A DNA stretch of 64,000 nt from an uncultured Oscillospiraceae bacterium (GTDB taxonomy: Bacteria; Bacillota; Clostridia; Oscillospirales; Oscillospiraceae), in the NCBI GenBank assembly GCA_934660965.1, contig CAKUIM010000005.1, positions 24,581-88,580 of the forward strand, read 5' to 3'. The notes under the pieces were generated by a model. The model did no database searches and was not told where the DNA came from. It was given only the letters and a program-made list of their open reading frames with translations. The position numbers and the translations under genes are program-made. Positions 1 to 7,144 of the stretch are shown one piece after another (position 1 is the first letter of the stretch; each line of letters opens with the position of its first letter).

Positions 1-124
1 CCAGGGCGTTCAGGTCGTACTGGCTGATTTTCCAGGGTACGCCTTGAAAGCCCAGCTCCCGGCTGGGCAGAACCTGGAGCTCCTCTTCGTTGGGGACCAC
101 CTTGCAGCATACGATGATTTTCAT
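1..124 (-). CDS. fixA: Electron transfer flavoprotein beta subunit, FixA-like (5' part only)
   Basis: Forty-one codons of the N-terminus are in the window and the gene runs off the left edge. The start MKIIVCCKVVPNEEE and the segment KISQYDLNAL match the ETF-beta N-terminus; KISQYDLNA is shared with the enteric FixA protein as I remember it. ETF beta binds AMP/FAD with ETF alpha and passes electrons to or from acyl-CoA dehydrogenases. An AGGAAGG ribosome binding site lies just upstream on the minus strand. It is divergent from the CoA-transferase/acyl-CoA dehydrogenase genes, which supports a role as their redox partner. ETF alpha presumably follows outside the window. Confidence 0.85.
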   Translation of the reverse strand, partial: MKIIVCCKVVPNEEELQVLPSRELGFQGVPWKISQYDLNAL

Positions 125-205
125 GCGCTCAACCTTCCTTCCGCGTTTTCTCGTGTCCGGCCCTGTCGGGCGAAATGTGTCAGGAAATGGAAAACGCCCC
201 TTTCG

Positions 206-230
206 CTATAAGTTTTACGTGAAAGTAACA
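206..230 (+). repeat. Copy 1 of a direct repeat (operator candidate)
   Basis: CTATAA followed 5 nt later by ACGTGAAAGTAACA. The 14-nt core (217-230) recurs with one mismatch at 516-529, also preceded by CTATAA. Both copies lie in the roughly 515-nt spacer between the divergent fixA-like and CoA-transferase genes, so a shared regulator is plausible. The rest of 125-640 holds no gene I can support. Confidence 0.45.
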
Positions 231-505
231 TCTTCCGACTGCATTCCACAGGTTATTTTTAATTTTAGACTAAAACCCAGAGGCTGTCAACATGAAAATA
301 GACGGATAGGGAACCGCTTCAGGAGGAATGGAAAGGTTTTCAAAAAGCACGGGTTTTGTGTTATTTTAACAAAACAGCAGGAAGGCCGTCGTAATTTTCT
401 ATGTAACAAGACCTGTGAATGCCCCATTTTTTAGATGTTCTCACAATTTTTCAGTCGGGGAATTGTCAAAATTGATACTTGCGAAACACCCCGGGATTAG
501 TTATC

Positions 506-529
506 CTATAATTGCACGTTAAAGTAACA
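506..529 (+). promoter_or_regulatory. Copy 2 of the direct repeat, overlapping a -10 element
   Basis: TATAAT at 507-512 is a perfect -10 box, followed at 516-529 by ACGTTAAAGTAACA, the second copy of the 217-230 core. No good -35 is found at 16-18 nt, so this may be an activator-dependent or operator-controlled promoter for the CoA-transferase operon. It would give a leader of about 120 nt. Confidence 0.45.
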
Positions 530-640
530 AGTTCACCATTTTTGTCCCGGCAAATCCGGATTATTTTGTCATTTTCGCGCCAAAGCGGTCGGGCGCCGAT
601 GCCGGAGGGGCCGGAAACGGGAAAGGAGCGGTTGCGCGCA

Positions 641-1831
641 ATGAAACCATTGGCTTCCTTAAAGATCCTCGACCTGACCGACGGCAACCCCTATCCGGGC
701 AGCCTGTTCGCCGACTATGGGGCGGAGGTACTGAAGATTGAGCCGCCCGGACGGGGCGACTCCATCCGCCGCCGGGGAGCAGCGGCAGACGGGGCGGAGG
801 GGCCGTACGCCCCCTATTACAACCGGGGCAAGAAAAGCCTGACGCTGGACCTGAGCCAAAGCGCCGGGCAGGATATTCTGCGGCGGCTGGTTCCCGGCTA
901 TGACATGCTGGTGGCCAACGTGGCTGAGGAGCGGCTGGAGCGGCTTGGGCTTGGCTGCGCCCGCCTCATGGAGCTGAACCCCAGGCTGATTTACGGCGTA
1001 CTCACTCCCTTCGGGGAGGAGGGGCCCTGGAAGGATCTGCCCGACTATGACCTGCTGGTCATGGCCCGCTCCGGGCTGCTGGAAAAGACGGGCATGCCGG
1101 ACAAGCCCACCCGGATCGGCCCGCCCCTGGCCTATTACTACGGCGCCTGGCATCTCACCGCCGGGATGATGGCCGCGTACCTGGACGCCCAGGAGAGCGG
1201 CCGGGGCAGAAAGGTTTCCGTGTCAGTCTGGCAGGCCATCTGCTCCATCGACGACACCTATGTCCAGGGGCTCCAGGGGCTGAACACCCTGCCCAGGCGG
1301 ATCGGCAACGGCTTCCCCACCACCAACCCCACAGACACCTTCCAGTGCAAGAACGGCTATTTCGCTTTGAGCATCGGCAGCGACGCCCAGTGGCTGGCCT
1401 TCGCCGCCGGGGCGGGCCGGGCCGACTGGGGCGAGGGCACCGTCTACGCCCACGACCCGGACCGGTCCATGAAGCACTACTTCGGTGAGCTGGACGGGCA
1501 GCTCCGGGACTATTTCCGCACCATCACCATTGAGGAGGCGGACCGCATCTGCCAGGAGGCCATGGTGCCCGGCGGGCCCTGCAATACCGTGCGGGAGCTG
1601 ATGGACGACGCCCAGGTGGCCGCGCGGCGGATGATCCTGGAGGCGGACGACCCCGCCCTGGGCCGCCACAAGCAGCTTGGCCGGCCCGCCAAATTTCTGG
1701 ACGGGACCCAGGACGACGCAGAGGCGCCCGCCCCCGCCCCGGCCCTGGGCGCGGACACGGACGAGGTGCTGGCCCGGCTGGGCGCAGGAGAGCGGGAGAT
1801 CGCGGACCTGCGCCGGCAGGGCGTGGTCTGA
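641..1831 (+). CDS. CaiB/BaiF family CoA-transferase, catalytic Asp missing
   Basis: A 396-aa protein with the family N-terminus (ADYGAEVLKIEPPGRGD) and the central YDLLVMARSGL segment. Family III CoA-transferases move CoA between carboxylates through an aspartyl-CoA anhydride on one conserved Asp. Aligned with the neighbouring paralogue (D171 in GDTITG), this protein has Tyr165 in PPLAYYYG, so the nucleophile appears lost. It may be an inactive or regulatory partner of the next gene. ATG 641 was chosen; an in-frame TTG at 632 sits closer to the AAAGGAG at 622-628 and is the alternative start. First gene of the operon, 24 nt from the next. Confidence 0.85.
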   Translation: MKPLASLKILDLTDGNPYPGSLFADYGAEVLKIEPPGRGDSIRRRGAAADGAEGPYAPYYNRGKKSLTLDLSQSAGQDILRRLVPGYDMLVANVAEERLERLGLGCARLMELNPRLIYGVLTPFGEEGPWKDLPDYDLLVMARSGLLEKTGMPDKPTRIGPPLAYYYGAWHLTAGMMAAYLDAQESGRGRKVSVSVWQAICSIDDTYVQGLQGLNTLPRRIGNGFPTTNPTDTFQCKNGYFALSIGSDAQWLAFAAGAGRADWGEGTVYAHDPDRSMKHYFGELDGQLRDYFRTITIEEADRICQEAMVPGGPCNTVRELMDDAQVAARRMILEADDPALGRHKQLGRPAKFLDGTQDDAEAPAPAPALGADTDEVLARLGAGEREIADLRRQGVV

Positions 1832-1855
1832 GCGCAGGCGGAAAGGAGCATCGGC

Positions 1856-3064
1856 ATGACAGAAAAGAAACTCCCTCTCGAGGGCTTGAAGGTGCTGGAC
1901 TTCACCATCGCCCTGGCGGGTCCCTTCACCGCCTGGCAGCTGGCGGACATGGGGGCCGAGGTGTGGAAGATCGAGCGGTACGGCGGCGGCGACCAGTGCC
2001 GGGTGTGGGATCCCTTCCTCAACGGCTTGGGCACCATGTTCGTATCCTACAACAAAAACAAGAAGAGCGTCGAGATGAACCTGGCCGCCGGTGAGGGCAA
2101 GGCGGTAATCTATGAGATGGCCAGGCAGGCCGATGTGGTGATCGAGAACTTCAAAAGCGGATCCATCGACCGGCTGGGTCTGGGGTATGAGAAGCTCAGG
2201 GAGCTCAACCCCAAGCTGGTGTTCATCTCCCTGAGCGGCTTTGGGGCCTCCGGCCCGCTGATGAAGCTGCCCTGCTACGACGCCATCGCCGAGGCCCGCA
2301 GCGGCTTCGCCGCCTCCAACGGCGACCCGGAGGGCCCGCCCATAAAGGCGGGCAACTGCATCGGCGACACCATCACCGGCCTGTACGGGCTCAACGCGGT
2401 GCTGATGGCCCTCATCGAGGCCCGGCGCACCGGGCAGGGGTGCCGGATCGACATGTCCATGATGGACGTGGGGATGCAGGCGTGCGAGGAAACCATCGTG
2501 GACTTCGGCCTCCACGGCCAAGCCCAGGCCCGCTTCGGCGACCACGACCGTTTCACCGCCCCCTATGGGATGTTCGAGGCCCGGGACGGCTGGTGCGTCA
2601 TCATCGCCGACACCGAGGAGCGCTGGCAGGCCCTGTGCGGCGCGCTGGGACATCCCGAGTGGAGGGACGACCCCCGTTTCGCCGACAACGCCGCCCGCGT
2701 GGCCCACAGGGACGATTTGGTGGCGGCGGTTACCGCCGTCACCGTGCGGCTGCACCGGGCGGTGATCGAGTCCAGGCTGCTGGCGGCAGGCGTGCCCGCA
2801 TCGGCGGTGCTGTCCTTCATCGAGGCGTACACCTCCGACCACGCCAACCAGACGGAGCTGACCCAGCTGGTGGACCAGAGGAAGATCGGCCTGATGCGGT
2901 TCTACTCCAACCCCATCCGCTTTGACGGCGAGATCCTCCCCATCCGCCGGGGCGCGCCCCTGCTGGGGGAGGACACCACCGGCGTCCTGCTGGACCTGGG
3001 CTATTCCCAGGCGGAGATCGACAGGCTGTATGCCGACGGCGTGGTGGGGGCCAGCCTGATTTGA
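1856..3064 (+). CDS. CaiB/BaiF family CoA-transferase, active type
   Basis: A 402-aa family III CoA-transferase. The N-terminus (LADMGAEVWKIERYGGGD) binds CoA in this family, and Asp171 in CIGDTITGLYG matches the catalytic Asp of formyl-CoA and carnitine CoA-transferases. It is expected to activate the pathway acid by taking CoA from a downstream acyl-CoA. GAAAGGAG precedes ATG 1856. It sits in tandem with the Asp-less paralogue, an arrangement compatible with a heteromeric enzyme. Within the cai-like cluster it is the best candidate for the CaiB role, but the substrate cannot be read from sequence. Confidence 0.9.
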   Translation: MTEKKLPLEGLKVLDFTIALAGPFTAWQLADMGAEVWKIERYGGGDQCRVWDPFLNGLGTMFVSYNKNKKSVEMNLAAGEGKAVIYEMARQADVVIENFKSGSIDRLGLGYEKLRELNPKLVFISLSGFGASGPLMKLPCYDAIAEARSGFAASNGDPEGPPIKAGNCIGDTITGLYGLNAVLMALIEARRTGQGCRIDMSMMDVGMQACEETIVDFGLHGQAQARFGDHDRFTAPYGMFEARDGWCVIIADTEERWQALCGALGHPEWRDDPRFADNAARVAHRDDLVAAVTAVTVRLHRAVIESRLLAAGVPASAVLSFIEAYTSDHANQTELTQLVDQRKIGLMRFYSNPIRFDGEILPIRRGAPLLGEDTTGVLLDLGYSQAEIDRLYADGVVGASLI

Positions 3065-3090
3065 CCGCCGACGGAAAGGAGCGATGCCCC

Positions 3091-3720
3091 ATGGAATTCA
3101 AATGCGTGGTAACGGGGGACTTTTTCACCAACTGCTACATCGTGTGGGGCGGGACCCCCGGCCGGGCGGTGCTCATCGACCCGGCGGACGATGCCCCCGG
3201 CCTGCTCCGGATTCTGGACGGCCTGGGGCTTGCCCCGGAGGCGGTGCTGCTCACCCACGGGCACTACGATCACATTCTGGCCGTCCCCGGCCTGCAAAAG
3301 CGCTGGCCGGACCTCCCCGTCTACTGCCACCCCCTGGACGTGCCCCGGGCGCTGACCGAGCGGGACATGGGCCTGACCCGGCCCACCGTGGCCTCCTTCG
3401 CCAACCTGCGGCCCCTGGCCGACGGGCAGGAGCTGACCCTGGCCGGGCTGACCTTCCGGGTTCTCCACACCCCGGGGCACACCCCCGGCTCCGTCACCTT
3501 CCAGACCGGGGAGGCGCTGTTCACCGGGGACACCCTGTTCCACGGGGACATCGGCCGCACCGACTTCGAGGGCGGCGACGACCGGCAGATGAACGCGTCC
3601 CTGGCAAGGCTGGCGGCGCTGGAGGGGGATTACCGCGTCCTGCCCGGCCACGAGGAGGATTCCACCCTGGAGGAGGAGCGGCGGGGCAATCCCTGGCTGC
3701 GCTCCGCCGCGGGGCTTTGA
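3091..3720 (+). CDS. MBL-fold metallo-hydrolase (glyoxalase II-like)
   Basis: A 209-aa metallo-beta-lactamase-fold protein. The metal-binding motif THGHYDH (His56, His58, Asp60, His61), the HTPGHTPGS motif, FTGDTLF and the C-terminal LPGHEEDSTLEEE are all present, so the dinuclear site looks complete. Such enzymes hydrolyse thioesters such as S-lactoylglutathione. Here, among CoA-ester enzymes, an acyl-CoA or other thioester hydrolase role is plausible but unproven. Start ATG 3091 has AAAGGAG at 3075-3081. It is cotranscribed 26 nt after the CoA-transferase. Confidence 0.85.
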   Translation: MEFKCVVTGDFFTNCYIVWGGTPGRAVLIDPADDAPGLLRILDGLGLAPEAVLLTHGHYDHILAVPGLQKRWPDLPVYCHPLDVPRALTERDMGLTRPTVASFANLRPLADGQELTLAGLTFRVLHTPGHTPGSVTFQTGEALFTGDTLFHGDIGRTDFEGGDDRQMNASLARLAALEGDYRVLPGHEEDSTLEEERRGNPWLRSAAGL

Positions 3721-3757
3721 ACGGGGCCCAATACTTTTTGACATGAGGTGAATTGCT

Positions 3758-4537
3758 ATGGAAGAGAAGAAAAACGTCCTCACCGAGCTGAGGGACGGCG
3801 TGCTCATCGTCACCCTGAACCGGGAGGAAAAGCGCAACGCCATCGACCCTGACACCGCCAACGAGCTGGAGGCCATCTTCAACAACGCGGAGAAGGACCC
3901 CGGCGTGGGGGCCATTCTCATCACCGGGGCCGGCGAACGCAGCTTCTGCGCCGGAGAGGACCTGGCCGCCCTGGACGAAAACGGCGAGTGCCTCACCGAG
4001 ACGGAGCACGGCTTCGCGGGCATCACCGAGCGGCTGTGCGCCAAGCCCATCGTGTGCGCCTGCAATGGCACGGCGGTGGCCGGGGGCCTGGAGATCGCCC
4101 TGGCCTGCGACGTGATCGTGGCCGCCGACCACGCCCGGTTCGGCCTCACCGAGGTGAAGGTGGGTCTGCTGGCCACCAGCGGCGGCCTGGTCCGCCTGCC
4201 CAAGCTGATCCCCGCCAAGATCGCCTCCGAGATGTGCCTCACCGGCAATCTGATCAACGCCCAGCGGGCCTATGAGGTGGGCCTCATCAACCACGTGATG
4301 CCCAAGGAGCAGGTGATGGACAAGGCCATGGAGCTGGCCAAGCAGATGGCCGCCAACGCCCCCATCCCCATGCGCCTGGCCAAGCAGATCCTCCACATGG
4401 CCCCCCACACCTCTGTGGAGGACGGCATGCGGGTGTGCCGCTACATGGCCTGGAAATACGTGGAGGGCACCGAGGACGCCAAGGAGGGCCCCCAGGCCTT
4501 CCTGGAGAAGCGCCCGCCCCAGTGGAAGGGCCGCTGA
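3758..4537 (+). CDS. caiD: Enoyl-CoA hydratase/isomerase, CaiD-like
   Basis: A 259-aa crotonase. The oxyanion-hole segments SFCAGEDLAAL and CNGTAVAGGLE and both catalytic-type glutamates (Glu112, Glu132) are present. The GFAGITER segment, the ATSGGLVRLPK loop and the C-terminal EGPQAFLEKR...WKGR closely follow enteric CaiD (carnitinyl-CoA dehydratase) as I recall it. The expected reaction is reversible hydration/dehydration of a crotonobetainyl-CoA-type thioester. It lies between the CoA-transferases and the CaiA-like reductase, the same functional set as cai operons. The true substrate could be another beta-hydroxyacyl-CoA. Confidence 0.8.
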   Translation: MEEKKNVLTELRDGVLIVTLNREEKRNAIDPDTANELEAIFNNAEKDPGVGAILITGAGERSFCAGEDLAALDENGECLTETEHGFAGITERLCAKPIVCACNGTAVAGGLEIALACDVIVAADHARFGLTEVKVGLLATSGGLVRLPKLIPAKIASEMCLTGNLINAQRAYEVGLINHVMPKEQVMDKAMELAKQMAANAPIPMRLAKQILHMAPHTSVEDGMRVCRYMAWKYVEGTEDAKEGPQAFLEKRPPQWKGR

Positions 4538-4620
4538 GCCGCTTTCGTTGGAACCGGCCCTCCGCCTGAGCACGGGCGGGGCCGCCAAAATAACCGAATG
4601 ATCATGGAGGGATGACAGTT

Positions 4621-5757
4621 ATGGATTTCAGACCGACTGAAGAGCAGGAGCTGATGGTACAGGCCATCGAGGAAGCCATGACCCGGGAGAATCTGGAGAC
4701 CTACTTCCAGGACTGCGACAAGGAGCACAAGCACCCCAAGAAGTGGTGGGACATTCTGGACGAGCTGGGCCTGTTCAGCATGTTCCTGCCCGAGGAGGCC
4801 GGGGGCGATGGCGAGGGTGCCGTCACCATGTTCCTGGTGATGGAGGCTCTGGGCCGCTGCGGCGGGCCCATCTACCTCTTCTGGGACCACGTGAAGGCCG
4901 ACGCCCTGCTGGAGAACGGCACCAAGGAGCAGATCGACAAGTTCATGCCCATGTTCTTTGAGGGCAAGCCCGCCTTCGCCCAGGGCTTCTCCGAGCCCAA
5001 CGCGGGCACCGACCTGTCCCCCGCCACCATCTCCACCACCTACACCCGCCGCAACGGCAAGGTGTACATCAACGGCCACAAGCACTTCATCTCCGGGGCT
5101 CAGGAGAGCGACTACTGCCTCACCCTGGCCAAGAATGCGGACAATCCCGAGCAGCTCACGTTGTGGTTCGTGCCCACCAACGTCCCCGGCAGCAAGAAGG
5201 AGCCCATGGAGAAGATGGGCATCAACATGGAGAACGTCAACGACATCTGGTTTGACGAGGTGGAGATTGACGAGTCCGACATGTTCTCCTTCGAGGGCAA
5301 CGGCCTGATGGCCACCAGCAAGGGCTTTGACTACGAGCGGCTTATCGACGCCTTCAACGCCTACGGGCAGGCCCTGTGCGCCTATGAGGATGCCTGCCGC
5401 TACGCCAACCAGCGCATCGTCAAGGGCCAGGAGATCGGCCGCCTCCAGCTCATCCAGAACCACATCATGCAGATGACCATGCACATCGAGGCTATGCGCA
5501 ACATGCTGCTCCACTACGCCTGGAACAAGGACAACGGCATGCTCACCCGCGCCGAGGCGTCCATTGCCAAGCAGTTCTGCTCCGAGAGCGCCAACGAGGT
5601 GGTGGACCACGCCCTCCAGGTCCTGGGCGGCATCGGTTTCTGCGGCAGCCGGGTCAGCCGCATCTACCGCGACCTGCGCATCACCCGCATTTCCGGCGGC
5701 ACCGGCGAGATTCAGACCGTCATCGCCGCCCGGCAGGTGCTCAAGAAGTACCGCTGA
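4621..5757 (+). CDS. caiA: Acyl-CoA dehydrogenase, CaiA-like (crotonobetainyl-CoA reductase type)
   Basis: A 378-aa flavoprotein with TEPNAG-type FAD/substrate segments (SEPNAGTD, YTRRNGKVYINGHKHFISG). Two features mark the CaiA subgroup. The catalytic base is likely Glu239 in FDYERL. The usual YEGTSE glutamate is replaced by Gly359 in SGGTGE, and the protein ends VLKKYR, compared with LKQYR in E. coli CaiA. It probably reduces a 2-enoyl-CoA with electrons from the FixA-type ETF. ATG 4621 was preferred over ATG 4612 because GGAGG (4606-4610) lies 10 nt away. Confidence 0.85.
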   Translation: MDFRPTEEQELMVQAIEEAMTRENLETYFQDCDKEHKHPKKWWDILDELGLFSMFLPEEAGGDGEGAVTMFLVMEALGRCGGPIYLFWDHVKADALLENGTKEQIDKFMPMFFEGKPAFAQGFSEPNAGTDLSPATISTTYTRRNGKVYINGHKHFISGAQESDYCLTLAKNADNPEQLTLWFVPTNVPGSKKEPMEKMGINMENVNDIWFDEVEIDESDMFSFEGNGLMATSKGFDYERLIDAFNAYGQALCAYEDACRYANQRIVKGQEIGRLQLIQNHIMQMTMHIEAMRNMLLHYAWNKDNGMLTRAEASIAKQFCSESANEVVDHALQVLGGIGFCGSRVSRIYRDLRITRISGGTGEIQTVIAARQVLKKYR

Positions 5758-5790
5758 TCTCAAAAACCATCTGAAAAGGAGTGTTCCCTC

Positions 5791-6930
5791 ATGGAATTTA
5801 AGTGGAACGACGAACAGCAGCTCATGCAGACCATGTTCCGGGAGTTCGTGGAGAAGGAGCTGCGCCCCATCGCCGCCGAGCTGGACGAGGAGGAGCGCTT
5901 CCCCGCCGAGCTGATCCCCAAGCTTGGCGAGATCGGCCTGCTGGGCATCCCCATCGCCGAGGAATTCGGCGGCGTGGGCATGGGCAACCTGGAGTACGTC
6001 ATGGCGGTGGAAGAGATCTCCAGGGTCTGCGCCAGCACCGGCGTCACCGTCTCCGCCCACACCTCCCTGTGCTGCTGGCCCATCGAGCACTTCGGTACCC
6101 GGGAGCAGAAGGAGAAGTACCTGCCCGACCTGGCCTCCGGAGAGAAGCTGGGCGCTTTCGGCCTCACCGAGCCCAACGCAGGCACCGACGCGGCCATGCA
6201 GCGCACCACCGCCGAGGACAAGGACGACCACTGGCTGCTCAACGGCTCCAAGATTTTCATCACCAACGGCGAGGTGGCCGACACCTACGTAGTGTTCGCC
6301 ATGACCGACAAGGACGCGGGCAGCAAGGGCATCTCCGCCTTCATCCTTGAGAAGGGCTGGGAGGGCTTCTCCTTCGGCAGCCACGAGAAGAAAATGGGCA
6401 TCCGGGGCTCCTCCACCTGCGAGCTGGTGTTCGAGAACGTGAAGGTGCCCCGCGAGAACCTGCTGGGCGAGCTCAACAAGGGCTTCAAGATCGCCATGAT
6501 GACGCTCGACGGCGGGCGCATCGGCATCGCCGCCCAGGCGCTGGGCATCGCCCAGGGCGCCATCGACGAGACGGTGAAGTACGTCAAGGACCGCGTGCAG
6601 TTCGGCAAGCCCATTTCCAAGTTCCAGAACACCCAGTTCATGCTGGCCGAGATGCAGACCCGGGTGGACGCCGCCCGCCTGCTGGTTTACCGGGCCGCCG
6701 CCGCCAAGGACGCGGGAGACCCCTACTCCTCGGACGCGGCCATGGCCAAGCTGTTCGCCTCCGAGACCGCCCGGGAGGTCACCTGGCGGGCCGTGCAGCT
6801 CTTCGGCGGCTACGGCTACACCCGGGACTACCCCGTGGAGCGCATGATGCGGGACGCCAAGATCACCGAAATCTATGAGGGCACCTCCGAGGTGCAGAAG
6901 ATGGTCATCGCCTCCCGCATGGGTCTGTAA
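5791..6930 (+). CDS. Acyl-CoA dehydrogenase, short/branched-chain type
   Basis: A 379-aa acyl-CoA dehydrogenase with GLTEPNAGTD (FAD/substrate), the RDYPVERMMRDAKI segment and the catalytic Glu363 in IYEGTSE, the butyryl/isobutyryl-CoA dehydrogenase pattern. It is FAD-dependent and coupled to ETF. It follows the CaiA-like gene by 33 nt with AAAAGGAG upstream. It is a normal-looking dehydrogenase next to a CaiA-type reductase, so the operon probably has two flavin steps or a second substrate. Chain length cannot be decided here. Confidence 0.9.
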   Translation: MEFKWNDEQQLMQTMFREFVEKELRPIAAELDEEERFPAELIPKLGEIGLLGIPIAEEFGGVGMGNLEYVMAVEEISRVCASTGVTVSAHTSLCCWPIEHFGTREQKEKYLPDLASGEKLGAFGLTEPNAGTDAAMQRTTAEDKDDHWLLNGSKIFITNGEVADTYVVFAMTDKDAGSKGISAFILEKGWEGFSFGSHEKKMGIRGSSTCELVFENVKVPRENLLGELNKGFKIAMMTLDGGRIGIAAQALGIAQGAIDETVKYVKDRVQFGKPISKFQNTQFMLAEMQTRVDAARLLVYRAAAAKDAGDPYSSDAAMAKLFASETAREVTWRAVQLFGGYGYTRDYPVERMMRDAKITEIYEGTSEVQKMVIASRMGL

Positions 6931-6957
6931 GGGTCCGACTGTCCGTTTCAAGCCGGC

Positions 6958-6980
6958 GGGGCGCCGCCATACGGCGCCCC
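6958..6980 (+). other. Intercistronic hairpin
   Basis: GGGGCGCCG / CGGCGCCCC with loop CCATA, a perfect 9-bp stem without a T-tract, between the last dehydrogenase gene and the transporter pair. It is more likely an mRNA processing or stability element than a terminator. Confidence 0.6.
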
Positions 6981-7006
6981 ACCACCGCAGAAAGGAGTTC
7001 AACCCT

Positions 7007-7144
7007 ATGGGAGAGATTGTCTATTCCATCCTCATCGGCGGCTTCCTGGCCCTGTCCGGCGTCTTCATGAACGTCTACCTCAAGCGCGAGGAGAAAAAAT
7101 GGGTCTCCGGAGATAAGGAGGAGCGGAAGGAGAGCGGCACATGA
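7007..7144 (+). CDS. Small membrane protein, putative symporter accessory subunit
   Basis: A 45-aa protein beginning MGEIVYSILIGGFLALSG: one hydrophobic helix (about residues 4-24) followed by a charged tail (KREEKKW...KEERKE). AAAGGAG at 6991-6997 gives a 9-nt spacing to ATG 7007. Its stop overlaps the symporter start as ATGA (7141-7144), so the two are translationally coupled. Small single-helix partners encoded just upstream of sodium:solute symporters are known; membership here is inferred from position and topology only. Confidence 0.7.
   Translation: MGEIVYSILIGGFLALSGVFMNVYLKREEKKWVSGDKEERKESGT

Noticed and set aside
321..369. AGGAGG followed by a 13-codon ORF
   Set aside because: The spacing from AGGAGG to ATG is only 1 nt and the peptide has no notable composition; not enough to call a leader peptide.
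90..434. Plus-strand ORF of 114 codons in the fixA/CoA-transferase spacer
   Set aside because: No ribosome binding site, atypical composition, overlaps the fixA start antisense and lies over regulatory DNA.
507..512. Complete sigma-A promoter for the CoA-transferase operon
   Set aside because: The -10 is perfect but no -35 at 16-18 nt; kept only as a probable regulated promoter.
4441..7002. 853-codon minus-strand ORF
   Set aside because: Antisense shadow of the crotonase and acyl-CoA dehydrogenase genes, caused by GC-rich third positions; low-complexity Gly/Leu/His translation.
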